From Magnetospirillum sp. UT-4 (GTDB lineage Bacteria > Pseudomonadota > Alphaproteobacteria > Rhodospirillales > Magnetospirillaceae), in contig NZ_CACVCG010000024.1 in assembly GCF_902729435.1 (NCBI RefSeq), positions 71,776 through 117,354 of the forward strand: a stretch of DNA of 45,579 nucleotides, written 5' to 3'. The translations under genes were made by a program, and so were the position numbers. Below, piece by piece: positions 34,337-43,001 of the stretch. A model generated the notes under the pieces. That model was not told where the DNA came from and searched no databases. It saw nothing but the letters and a program-made list of their open reading frames with translations. Numbering within the stretch: position 1 is the stretch's first letter; every line of letters starts with the position of its first letter.

Positions 34337-35149
34337 TTACTCGGCCGGCGCGCTGCCGCCGATGGCCATTTTCACCTGACCGTCCGGGGCGGTGGTGACC
34401 CGGCCGAGCGACTTGACGCGGCGGGGCGAATGGACCGATCCGGCGATCGGGGTGATGGCCCCGTTGACGCGCGGCGGCGTGAACGTGACATCGAAGGTCG
34501 GCAGCATCACGTAACCCGGCCGGTCGGGCGGGCGCGGCAGGGTGGCGTAGAACTCGACGAAGCTGGCGGGATCGCCAGCCAGCCGCGCCGGCGGCGGCGC
34601 CGGGAAGCGCAGCGAGCCGATCTCGACGCGGCGGCCGCTCTGGTGGTCGTGCATGGACAGGTCCAGCCATTGGCCCGGCAGCGGGCTGGCGATGCGGGAT
34701 TCCATGCGGAAGGTGTAGCGCCCCGAGGTCCAGGCATAGGGCAGGCGAACTCCGGTGAAATCGCCCTCGCGGCTTTCGGCGTGGGTCTGGGCCTCGGACC
34801 AGCCGCCCGCCACCGGGCGGGCGTCGTCGGCGGTCACCGCGCCCCAGCGCGAGAAGACGATGCCCTTGCCCACGGTCCGGCCGGTGGCCGACTGGTGCAG
34901 GTCGGTCTGCAGCCCGAAATAGAAGATGCTGTCGCCGAGGGTGCCGCGGAACGGGGCGATGTAGACCGAATCGCCCTGCTTCAACCCGGGCGAGATGGTG
35001 ACGTCCACCGCCAGCGTGCGGAAATCGGCGACGGGCGGATAGCTGTAGATGTAGTTCCAGGCGGTCGATGCCGCGGGGCCGGCCGCCGCCAGCCACGCCA
35101 GCACGGCGCAGGCAGCGGGAAGAATGGGGCGGAGGAAGCGGTGCCGCAT
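34337..35149 (-). CDS. exported protein of unknown function
   Basis: 270 residues with a cleavable signal peptide (LPAACAVLAWLAAAGPAAS followed by TAWNYIYSYP). The mature chain is beta-rich: GDSVYIAPFRGTLGDSIFYF, GLQTDLHQS and KGIVFSRWGA form a motif reminiscent of DUF3472-like jelly-roll proteins, but that resemblance is weak. The end (PDGQVKMAIGGSAPAE) is unremarkable. The ATG at 35147-35149 lies eight bases after the preceding stop. It is probably periplasmic or surface-exposed and in one operon with its neighbours. Confidence 0.65.
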   Translation of the reverse strand: MRHRFLRPILPAACAVLAWLAAAGPAASTAWNYIYSYPPVADFRTLAVDVTISPGLKQGDSVYIAPFRGTLGDSIFYFGLQTDLHQSATGRTVGKGIVFSRWGAVTADDARPVAGGWSEAQTHAESREGDFTGVRLPYAWTSGRYTFRMESRIASPLPGQWLDLSMHDHQSGRRVEIGSLRFPAPPPARLAGDPASFVEFYATLPRPPDRPGYVMLPTFDVTFTPPRVNGAITPIAGSVHSPRRVKSLGRVTTAPDGQVKMAIGGSAPAE

Positions 35150-35157
35150 GGTCGGCC

Positions 35158-35523
35158 CTAGGGCAGGCATCGGTAGCGGAAGGCGTGCGCGCCCTCCGGC
35201 CAGACGCCCGGATGGACGCCGGGCACCGGCTCGAATTTGTCGGAGCAGCGCCCCTCCACCACCACCTCGGCCGCCCGCCGGGCCAGCGCGCGCTCCAGCC
35301 TGGGGGTGCCCGGCGCCGGCACGCCGCTCCACAGCGGCGCCTCGGTCACCGTCAGCTCGATCTCGTCGGGCTGCAGGCGGATCCACGACACCGTGGTCTC
35401 GCGGCCGTCGATGATGACCTGGCGATAGGTGCTGTGGCGCCAGTGGGTCTCGGTGCACGAAGCGGTGGCAAGGGTGGCGAGGGCCGCCAGGACCATGGCC
35501 CGGAAGGAATCAGCCCTTGGCAT
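35158..35523 (-). CDS. small lipoprotein-like exported protein
   Basis: 121 residues. Hydrophobic signal MVLAALATLATASC with a lipobox-like ATASC at about residue 23, then HSTYRQVIIDGRETTVSWIR and AEVVVEGRCSDKFEPVPGVH. The mature part has three Cys including the N-terminal one. Family unknown. The start is well supported: AAGGAG seven bases before the ATG at 35521-35523. It overlaps the end of the outer-membrane factor gene by 14 bases, so the two are translated together. Confidence 0.66.
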   Translation of the reverse strand: MPRADSFRAMVLAALATLATASCTETHWRHSTYRQVIIDGRETTVSWIRLQPDEIELTVTEAPLWSGVPAPGTPRLERALARRAAEVVVEGRCSDKFEPVPGVHPGVWPEGAHAFRYRCLP

Positions 35524-36988
35524 CGGAATTCTCCTTGGCGCCGTCGCTGGCCGGTGCCGGCTGGGCCGCGGCACGCGGCGGAATGTCCTCGTCCTCGAGC
35601 CCGCCGCCCAGCGCCTTGTACAGCGACACCGCCGCGGTCAGGCGCGACAGCCGGGCCTGGACCTCCAGATCCTCGGCGTCGTAGAGGGTTCGTTCGGTGT
35701 CGAGCACCGTCAGATAGTCGATGACGCCGATGGTGAACGAGCGCTCGCTGAGGCGGCGCGCCTCGCGCGCGAACTTGACCCGCTCGGTCGAGGAGACGTT
35801 GCGGTCGTGGGCGTAATGGACCGTCGCCAGGGCATCCTCTACATCGCGCAGCGACGAGAAGATGGTCTTGCGGTAGGTCTCCACCAGTTCGGCGAAGCGC
35901 GCCTCGTAATAGGCGATCTCGGCATCGGTCTTGCCGTTGTCGAACAGCGTCTGGGCCAGGCTGGCGCCGATGCTCCAGTACAGGCTGGCCGGCGAGAGCA
36001 CGTTGAGCAGGGCGCTGCTGCCGTAGCCGCGTTCGCCGGTCAGCTCCAGCGAGGGAAACAGCTTGGCGCGGGCCATGTTGATGTTGGCGTTGGCCGAGAC
36101 CAGATCCGATTCCGCCTTGCGCACGTCGGGACGGCGCAACAGCAGCTCGGACGGGATGCCGGGGCGGATATCGGGGATGGCCAGGCCCGCCAGCGGCTTG
36201 CACGACAGCGCGAACTCGCCCGGGGCGCGGCCCAGCAGCACGGCCAGGCGGTTGAACTGCTGCTCGCGCCCCAATTGCAGGATGGCGCGGGTGGCCTCGG
36301 CCTGGGCCATGATCGCCGCCTGCTGCGCCACCTCGAGGTCGCTGCCCTCGCCCAGGTCGCGGCGACGCTTCACCTTGTCCATCACCCGCGACATGTTCTG
36401 GACGTTGTTGTTGTAGACCACGACCCGGTCGCAGAACTGCAGGAAGGTGAAGTAGGTGGTGGCGACGTCGGCGACCAGGGTCATGGCCACCGTCTCGCGG
36501 TCGAACGCGCTGGCCTGGGCGGTGGCCAGGGCGGCCTCCATGGCCGACTTGTTCTTGCCCCACAGGTCGATCTCGTAGCTGGCCTGGAGCCCGACCTGGA
36601 AGGTCCGGCCCGAGCGCTCGGAGGTCGTGGTGGTGCTGCCGATGCCGCCCTTGGGGGCGCTGGCGTCGGCCTGGGCGCTGGCCTTCAGTTGCGGCAGCAG
36701 GGTGCCGGCCTCGATGCCGGCACGGGCCTCGGCCTGGGCGATGCGATGGATGGCGGCGCGGACGTCCTGGTTGTTGGTCAGGGCGTCCTCGATCAGGGCG
36801 TCCAGTTCGGGCGACTGGAACTGCGTCCACCACCGGGTCGGCGGCGAGTGCAGCGCCATGTCGTTGGCGCCGGCGCGGTAGGTTCCGGGCAGCGGCGTCT
36901 GCGGCCGCACATAGTCGGGTCCGACCGTGCATGACGCCGCGAAGGTACACAGCAGCGCCGCGTGGGCCCCTCGGGCAAGGACAGGCAT
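35510..36988 (-). CDS. outer membrane efflux/secretion factor, NodT family lipoprotein
   Basis: 492-residue TolC-like outer-membrane factor. A lipoprotein signal (LLCTFAASC) is followed by the family entry TVGPDYVRPQTPLPGTYR. Two OEP repeats follow: DALIEDALTNNQDVRAAIHR to QASYEIDLWGKN, then VLLGRAPGEF, SELLLRRPDVRKAESDLVSAN and LFPSLELTG to the final SFTIGVIDYLTVLDTERTLY. Such trimers form the outer-membrane channel of tripartite exporters. No RND pump or membrane fusion partner is encoded beside it. The nearest exporter is the type I system starting at 39117, which it could serve. The ATG at 36988 opens the signal peptide; a GTG at 37000 is an alternative. Confidence 0.88.
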   Translation of the reverse strand: MPVLARGAHAALLCTFAASCTVGPDYVRPQTPLPGTYRAGANDMALHSPPTRWWTQFQSPELDALIEDALTNNQDVRAAIHRIAQAEARAGIEAGTLLPQLKASAQADASAPKGGIGSTTTTSERSGRTFQVGLQASYEIDLWGKNKSAMEAALATAQASAFDRETVAMTLVADVATTYFTFLQFCDRVVVYNNNVQNMSRVMDKVKRRRDLGEGSDLEVAQQAAIMAQAEATRAILQLGREQQFNRLAVLLGRAPGEFALSCKPLAGLAIPDIRPGIPSELLLRRPDVRKAESDLVSANANINMARAKLFPSLELTGERGYGSSALLNVLSPASLYWSIGASLAQTLFDNGKTDAEIAYYEARFAELVETYRKTIFSSLRDVEDALATVHYAHDRNVSSTERVKFAREARRLSERSFTIGVIDYLTVLDTERTLYDAEDLEVQARLSRLTAAVSLYKALGGGLEDEDIPPRAAAQPAPASDGAKENSDAKG

Positions 36989-37013
36989 GGAAAGGCGCAC
37001 CCCTCGTTCTCCC

Positions 37014-38756
37014 TCAAATGGCCAGGGCCGCCGCCTTCCAGGCATCGGAGCCCGGGCGGTCGGCCAGCATGACGCAACGCAGGACCTCGCGCACCAGGGG
37101 ATGGGCGAAGCGGATGATGCCATCGCCGTCGCGCGACAGCACCCCCGCCTCCATCACCTTGGCGAGCTCCTGTTCAAAAGTCGATGGTTCCCGGTAGGTC
37201 CGGACCCGCAGCATGCCCTCGGAAATGGCGTCGCAGCGGGCGGCCTGGCGCAGCAGGGTCCGGTCGAGGCCGCGCCCGTCGAGGCGGGACAGCACCAGGG
37301 CGATCAGGCTGAGCGGCGGCAGCCGCGCCATGTCCGCGCGGTGCGGCAGGGTGGCGGCCGAGCGCAGCAGTTCCACCGCGAACAGGGGCACGCCCTGGGC
37401 CAGGTCGGCGATGGCGGCCCGGTCGTCGGGGTCCATGGCCGCGCCCCCGCGCGCGTCGATCAGGGCGGCCATGTCGGCGGGAGACAGGCGGCCAAGGCGC
37501 AGCCGGGGCTGCCAGGTCAGCCCGGCAAGGGCCGGGTGGCGCAGACGGCGCCCGGCGGCCACCAGCAGCACCGGCGCCGAATCGGCCAGGGCCGCCGCCT
37601 CGGCCAGGATGGCGGCGTCGCCGTCGCCGGCGTCGTGGACATCGTCGATGAACAGGGCCAACGGCCCCTTCTCCAAGCCGCGCCGCACCCCGGCCAGAGC
37701 CTCGCGCGGACCCGGATTGGCGAGCGGCCGGCCCTTGCGGCGGCCGATGGCGGCCAGGGTGGCGGCGATGCCGCCGCCGCCGCACCGCGCCGTGGCCCAG
37801 CCCACATGGCCGGGCAAGGCCTGCTGGGCCAGGGCGGCCCCCAAGGTGGTCTTCCCCATCCCCGCCTCGGCCTCGACCAGGGCGCGCATGCCGATTGCGG
37901 CGCCGGCAGCGGCGGCCATGGCCCGGCGCAAGGTCTCCATCTCCGCGGCGCGGCCGACCATGGGCCTGGGCCGCGCGGCGGCGGCCGGACGCCAGGGCGG
38001 CGCGCCGGTCAGCGGCACCGCTCCGTCATCGTCGGCGGGATCGTCCACCCGGCCGGCGAAGGCGGCCAGCCGCCGATAGGCGACGTCGCTCAGCAGCGTG
38101 CCGGGGGCGGCCGCGTCGCGCAGGCCGCGGGCACGGGCGATGGTGCGGCCGGCCACGCTTTCGCCGGTCCAGCCGCCGTGAACGTGCATGCTCGCGACCA
38201 GGAAGCCGGCTGCCAGTCCGGCCTGGACCGCCATCCCGGCCGCGTCCATGGCGGCGGCGATGTCGCGGGCGGCGGCCAGGGCATGCAGGCTGTCGGCCTC
38301 GCCGACGCGGTGCAGGCCGAAGATGATGTCGATACCGCTGCCCGGCAGCGCGACGGTGGTCCAGTCATGGTCGGCGACGACGGCGGTGACATGCCGGTTC
38401 AGCATCCGCCATCCATCCGGGCCGCCGGTGGCGGCGATGCTGAGGACACAGGCCGGGCGCAGTTCGACGAGGCTGTCCTCGGCCGGGGCGCTGAGGAGCG
38501 AGGCGGTGGACGGATAGGGATGCCAGTCGACATCATACCCATGCGAGATGGCGGCGGCCCGCGAGGTGACGTTCAGCTTTCGGAACAGGGCGACCACATG
38601 CTGCTTCACCGTGCCGAGGCCGATGCCCAGTTCGGTGGCAATGGCCTTGTTGCCCTTGCCCGCCTGCAGAAGGGCGAGAATCTCGTGCTGGCGGCCGGTA
38701 AGCCCGGCGGCCGCCGGATCGGCATTGGTGGTGTGTTTCTTGGGCCTGGGGGGCAT
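37014..38756 (-). CDS. LuxR-type regulator with degenerate cyclase-like and AAA ATPase domains
   Basis: 580 residues in an unusual order. A LuxR/GerE helix-turn-helix comes first (about 17-72: LTGRQHEILALLQAGKGNKAIA, then TVKQHVVALFRKLNV). Next is a region like class III nucleotide cyclases (about 100-235: AGLAAGFLVASM, GESVAGRTIARARGL, AAPGTLLSDVAYRRLAAF) that lacks the metal Asp residues. Then an AAA/STAND-type ATPase follows, with Walker A EAEAGMGKTTL (about 297) and Walker B LFIDDVHDAGD (about 368). Adenylate-cyclase-plus-ATPase proteins are common, but the DNA-binding domain is usually C-terminal in LuxR-ATPase regulators. It lies 25 bases before the outer-membrane factor gene and divergent from the secretion operon, so it may control either. 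Confidence 0.82.
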   Translation of the reverse strand: MPPRPKKHTTNADPAAAGLTGRQHEILALLQAGKGNKAIATELGIGLGTVKQHVVALFRKLNVTSRAAAISHGYDVDWHPYPSTASLLSAPAEDSLVELRPACVLSIAATGGPDGWRMLNRHVTAVVADHDWTTVALPGSGIDIIFGLHRVGEADSLHALAAARDIAAAMDAAGMAVQAGLAAGFLVASMHVHGGWTGESVAGRTIARARGLRDAAAPGTLLSDVAYRRLAAFAGRVDDPADDDGAVPLTGAPPWRPAAAARPRPMVGRAAEMETLRRAMAAAAGAAIGMRALVEAEAGMGKTTLGAALAQQALPGHVGWATARCGGGGIAATLAAIGRRKGRPLANPGPREALAGVRRGLEKGPLALFIDDVHDAGDGDAAILAEAAALADSAPVLLVAAGRRLRHPALAGLTWQPRLRLGRLSPADMAALIDARGGAAMDPDDRAAIADLAQGVPLFAVELLRSAATLPHRADMARLPPLSLIALVLSRLDGRGLDRTLLRQAARCDAISEGMLRVRTYREPSTFEQELAKVMEAGVLSRDGDGIIRFAHPLVREVLRCVMLADRPGSDAWKAAALAI

Positions 38757-39116
38757 TGGCCGAATTCCGAGTCGTCAGCGGGCCGAGACGGGGAACGGCG
38801 CCCCCGACCGGCGGGCCACCGCCAACGCCGTCATCACCGTCGCGACTCTCGATTCAGTAGCAAAAAACTCATTGACAACTATAATAAAGGTCATGGCGCC
38901 ATCCAAACCCCAGTCCGCCGGAAAACTATGACCAAGCGGTCAATGGGTTACAAGTCTTCCTGCAAGTGCAACTGTGCCAAAATGTGACACCCGATTGGCC
39001 CTGCTTGCAAATTCCTGCCACTTGACCTTACCGTCCGACGGGATAGGGTGAATGCCTGATGCGGCCGGATCGGCCGTCGCCATGTGGCAAATCCCAGGGT
39101 ATGGGCGGGGTTTTGA
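38757..39116. promoter_or_regulatory. divergent control region between the LuxR-type gene and the secretion operon
   Basis: 360 bases without a convincing gene, more A/T-rich than its surroundings at 38851-38890. TTGACA (38872-38877) and TATAAT (38880-38885) both occur there but only two bases apart, so they cannot be paired; each may belong to a different promoter. A better pair for the plus strand is TTGACC (39022-39027) and TAGGGT (39044-39049), 16 bases apart and 67 bases before the exporter start. Confidence 0.45.
39022..39049 (+). promoter_or_regulatory. candidate promoter of the type I secretion operon
   Basis: TTGACC and TAGGGT with 16-base spacing; five and three to four matches to the sigma-70 boxes. 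It lies 67 bases before the ATG at 39117. Confidence 0.35.
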
Positions 39117-42100
39117 ATGTCTGCTGCCAAGGACGAGGCCGCCCAGTACAAGGCGGCGATCGACTTCTTCAAGCTTTCGGACATCGGCAAGTTGTTTCCG
39201 GAGCTGGGGCTTGCCTCGACCGTCATCAACGTGCTGATGCTGGCGGTTCCGGTGATGATCCTGCAGGTCTACGACCGCATCATTCCCCACCAGTCGCAAG
39301 CCACGCTCGGCCTTCTGGTCGTCGGCGTCGTCATCGCCCTGGCCATCGAGACGGCGGTGCGGCTGGGCCGCAACTACGTCACCGGCTGGCTCGGCTCGGC
39401 CTTCGACCACCGGCTGTCCTGCGAGGCGTTCAAGCGCCTGCTGCGGTCGCCGCTGCCGGCGTTCGAGCGCGAGGGGCCGACCGTCCTGATGGAGCGCCTG
39501 CGCGCCAGCGCCATGGTGCGCGAGTTCTATTCCGGCCAGGCGCTGCTCTCGTTGTTCGACCTGCCCTTCGTCATCGTCTACGTCTTCCTGATCTTCCTGC
39601 TCGGCGGCTGGCTGGTAATGGTTCCACTGGTGATGATCGCGCTGTTCAGCGTCGTCGCCTTCTACAATGGCCGCCAGGTTCGCAAGGACATCCTGCGCCG
39701 GTCCGACTTCGACGAGCGCCGCTTCAGCTTCCTGGCCGAGGCGCTGACCGGCATCCATTCGGTCAAGAGCATGTCGATGGAAGAGATGATGCAGCGCCGC
39801 TACGAGATGCTGCAGGATGTCAACGTCGATCGCAGCCAGGAAAGCACCAAGCATTCCGTGCTGGCACTGAACATCGCGGCGCTGTTCTCGCAGCTTTCCA
39901 CCGTCGCGGTGGTCGGATTCGGGGTGGTGCTGGTGGTCGAAGGCAGGATGACCCCCGGCGCCCTGGCCGCCTGCATCCTGCTGGCCGGCCGCAGCCTGGG
40001 CCCGATGCAGTCGGTCCTCGGCACCTGGGTGCGGTTCCAGGGGTTCGCCGTCGCCCGCCAGCAGATCGAGAAGCTGTTCGAGATGGGCGGGCAGGAAGCC
40101 GTGCGTCCCGACCTTCCCGTCGGCGAGGGCGGCATCGTGCTGGAGAACGTGACCCTGGCCTACAAGGGGGCGCCGCAGCCGATCCTGGACGGCGCCTCGC
40201 TGGAGATCAAGCCGGGCGAGTGCATCGCCATCCAGGGCGACAACGGCAGCGGCAAGACCTCGGTGCTGAGCCTGATCGCCGGCCTGCTGCCGGCGAATGC
40301 CGGGCGGGTGCTGGTGGACGGCCACGATCTCGCCGCCTATTCGCCGTCCAGCGTGGCCCGGCGCATCGGCTACCTGCCGCAGCAGGGCGTGCTGATCGAC
40401 GGCACCATCCTCGAGAACATCACCATGTTCAACCCGGCGCTGGAGGATTCCGCCTTCGAGGTGGCCGAGCTGCTCGGCCTCGACCGGGTGGTGGCGGGAA
40501 TGCGGCTGGGCTACGACACCCCCGTCGGCAACAGCGCCTCGGAAGCCATGCCGGCCGGCATCAAGCAGCGTGTCGCCATCGCCCGCGCCCTGGTCCACAA
40601 TCCCGACATCGTCCTGTTCGACGAGGCCAACATCGCCATCGATTCCGCCGGCGACGAGCTGTTGCGCCAGTATCTGGTCGGCCTGAAGGGGCGCAAGACC
40701 ATGGTGCTGGTCACCCACCGGCCGTCCCTGGTCAAGATGGCGGACCGGGTGTTGAATCTGGTCGATGGCAAGATCGTCGACAAGCCGCCGGAGAATGCCG
40801 GGGCGCTGCCGGGGCCGGGGGCCGGCAAGCCGGGGGCCGCGGCGTCGGCCGGCACTGCCGGCACCGCTCTGGCGGTGATCGACCGGCCGCAGCCGGACGA
40901 GCGCATGACCGCCACCGTGCTGGGCCGTTTCCCGGTGCTGTCGGACCTCACGCTGTGCCTTCCGACGCTGCTCAAGGCGATGGACTGGAAAGGCTCGCCG
41001 CGCCAGCTGGCCGAGGCCCTGCCCCACTTCGCCCAGTCGCTCGACCTTGCCGGGCTGCGCCGGGTGCTGGCGAACCTCAACTACTCCTGTCACACCTTCA
41101 CGCTGCGGCTGAACGAACTCGACCCCCGCATCCTGCCATGCCTGTTCCTGCCCGAGGACGGCGACGCCCTGGTACTGGTGCGCTACGAGCCGGGCAAGGG
41201 TTACTTCGCCTTCAACGGCCGCAAGCTGGAAACCGAATACCTGCTGCCGGAGGGCATTCGCGGCGAGGCGCACGTCTTCCGCGCCGTCGAGGCCCAGCCG
41301 GTGGACGACGGCAGCAGCTGGATGGGCCGCATCCTCGAACGCTTCCGCCCGGCCATCTGGGTCACCCTGGTGCTGACCATCGTGCTCAACCTGTTCATCC
41401 TGGTGCCGCCGCTGTTCGTGATGACGGTGTTCAACCGCATCATTCCCAGCGGCGACCTGGGGCTGGTGCCGTTCCTGGTCCTCGGACTGCTGATCGCGCT
41501 GGGCGCCGACTGGGTGCTGCGCGGACTGCGCGCCAGTCTGCTGGCCTATATCGGCGCACGCGCCGAGTTCCTGATCGGCAGCGCCATCTTCCGCCGCATC
41601 ATGGGGCTGCCCGCCTGGGCGACCGAGCAGGTCACCGTGGGCAGCCAGATGTCGCGCATCAAGGATTTCGAATCCCTGCGCGAGATGTTCCTGGGCACCA
41701 TCGCGCTGGTGTTCTACGAACTGCCCGCGGCGCTGGTCTTCGTCATCGTGCTCGGCATCATCGAGCCATGGCTGCTGGCGGTGCTGGCGCTGTCCATCGC
41801 CACCTACGCCATGCTGGCGCTGATCAGCCAGCCGAAACTGACGGCGGTGACCGGCAAGGCCTCGCGGGCCGGCACCGTGCGCCAGGAATTCCTCACCGAC
41901 GCCCTGGCCAAGATGCGCGCCATCCGCCAGGCCGGCGCCGAGTCGCGCTGGTTCGAGCGCTTCCGCCTGTTGTCGGGCAAGGCGGTGGCGGCGGAGTTCT
42001 CGTCGCAGCAGCTCAATTCCAGCCTGGCCACCCTGTCCCAGGCCATCGGGCAACTGACCGCCCTGACCGCGCTGGTGGCGTGCATCGTCCAGGTCTTCGC

Positions 42101-43001
42101 CGGCTCGGTCGGGTCCGGCGTCGTCATGGCCGCGATGATGATCATCTGGCGCCTGATCACCCCGCTGCAGACCGCCTTCGTGTCGCTGACCACGCTCTAC
42201 CGCGCCGGCGCCAGCATCCGCCAGATCGACAACCTGATGCGCCTCAAGGCCGAGCGCGACGGCTCGGCGCCGCGCCAGGCCATGCGGCGGTTCCAGGGGG
42301 AGCTGCAATTCGCCCGCGTCTCCTTCCGCTACGCCAACGATGCCGACCCCGCCCTGCTGGGCGTCAGCCTCAAGGTCGAGCCGAAGCGGGTGGTGGCGAT
42401 CGCCGGTCCCAACGGCGCCGGCAAGTCGACCCTGCTGAAGCTGGTCACCGGCCTCTATTCGCCCCAGGCCGGCAGCGTGCGCATCGACAACGTCGATATC
42501 CGCCAGATGGACCCGTCCGACCTGCGCGCCCTGGTGTCCTACGCCCCGCAGCGGTGCGACGTGTTCTTCGGCACCATCGCCCAGAACCTGCGTCTCGGCC
42601 ATCCCACCGCCAGCGACGACGAGTTGCGCTGGGCGGCGAAGATGGCCGGGTTGTACGACGACATCATGGCGTCGCCCGAGGGGTTCAACGCCAAGATCTC
42701 CGATGGCCAGGGCGAACAATTGCCCAACGGGTTCCGCCAGCGTCTTTCCCTTGCCCGCGCCTATCTCAAGCCGGCCCCGCTGATGCTGTTCGACGAGCCC
42801 GGCAACGGCCTGGACTTCGAGGGCGACCTGATCTTCCAGGCGGCCCTGGCCGAACTGCGCAAGACCTCGACCATCCTCATCGTCACCCACCGGCCCAGCC
42901 ACCTCCGCCTCGCCGACGCGGTGGTGTACATGGAAGAGGGCTACGTGCGCGAGGTCGGCACCTTCGATGACCTGAAAACCTTGATCATGGGCAACCTGTG
43001 A
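39117..43001 (+). CDS. double-length type I secretion ABC exporter (TMD-NBD-TMD-NBD fusion)
   Basis: 1294 residues, about twice the length of an HlyB-type exporter. The first membrane domain (about 30-310, with LASTVINVLMLAVPVMILQVYDRIIP) leads to NBD1: Walker A GDNGSGKTS (about 373), Walker B DIVLFDEANIAID (about 497). A linker and a C39-like domain without an evident catalytic Cys/His triad follow (about 600-720, with LPTLLKAMDWKGSPRQLAEAL). The second membrane domain (about 744-1010) ends in NBD2: Walker A GPNGAGKST (about 1097), Walker B LMLFDEPGNGLD (about 1222). Both ABC signatures deviate from LSGGQ: MPAGIKQ and LPNGFRQ. One chain could form a complete transporter. It overlaps the HlyD gene by ATGA. 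Confidence 0.9.
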   Translation: MSAAKDEAAQYKAAIDFFKLSDIGKLFPELGLASTVINVLMLAVPVMILQVYDRIIPHQSQATLGLLVVGVVIALAIETAVRLGRNYVTGWLGSAFDHRLSCEAFKRLLRSPLPAFEREGPTVLMERLRASAMVREFYSGQALLSLFDLPFVIVYVFLIFLLGGWLVMVPLVMIALFSVVAFYNGRQVRKDILRRSDFDERRFSFLAEALTGIHSVKSMSMEEMMQRRYEMLQDVNVDRSQESTKHSVLALNIAALFSQLSTVAVVGFGVVLVVEGRMTPGALAACILLAGRSLGPMQSVLGTWVRFQGFAVARQQIEKLFEMGGQEAVRPDLPVGEGGIVLENVTLAYKGAPQPILDGASLEIKPGECIAIQGDNGSGKTSVLSLIAGLLPANAGRVLVDGHDLAAYSPSSVARRIGYLPQQGVLIDGTILENITMFNPALEDSAFEVAELLGLDRVVAGMRLGYDTPVGNSASEAMPAGIKQRVAIARALVHNPDIVLFDEANIAIDSAGDELLRQYLVGLKGRKTMVLVTHRPSLVKMADRVLNLVDGKIVDKPPENAGALPGPGAGKPGAAASAGTAGTALAVIDRPQPDERMTATVLGRFPVLSDLTLCLPTLLKAMDWKGSPRQLAEALPHFAQSLDLAGLRRVLANLNYSCHTFTLRLNELDPRILPCLFLPEDGDALVLVRYEPGKGYFAFNGRKLETEYLLPEGIRGEAHVFRAVEAQPVDDGSSWMGRILERFRPAIWVTLVLTIVLNLFILVPPLFVMTVFNRIIPSGDLGLVPFLVLGLLIALGADWVLRGLRASLLAYIGARAEFLIGSAIFRRIMGLPAWATEQVTVGSQMSRIKDFESLREMFLGTIALVFYELPAALVFVIVLGIIEPWLLAVLALSIATYAMLALISQPKLTAVTGKASRAGTVRQEFLTDALAKMRAIRQAGAESRWFERFRLLSGKAVAAEFSSQQLNSSLATLSQAIGQLTALTALVACIVQVFAGSVGSGVVMAAMMIIWRLITPLQTAFVSLTTLYRAGASIRQIDNLMRLKAERDGSAPRQAMRRFQGELQFARVSFRYANDADPALLGVSLKVEPKRVVAIAGPNGAGKSTLLKLVTGLYSPQAGSVRIDNVDIRQMDPSDLRALVSYAPQRCDVFFGTIAQNLRLGHPTASDDELRWAAKMAGLYDDIMASPEGFNAKISDGQGEQLPNGFRQRLSLARAYLKPAPLMLFDEPGNGLDFEGDLIFQAALAELRKTSTILIVTHRPSHLRLADAVVYMEEGYVREVGTFDDLKTLIMGNL

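Noticed and set aside
38872-38885. Near-perfect TTGACA and TATAAT boxes
   Set aside because: They are only two bases apart and cannot form one sigma-70 promoter; no partner box at 16-18 bases was found for either.
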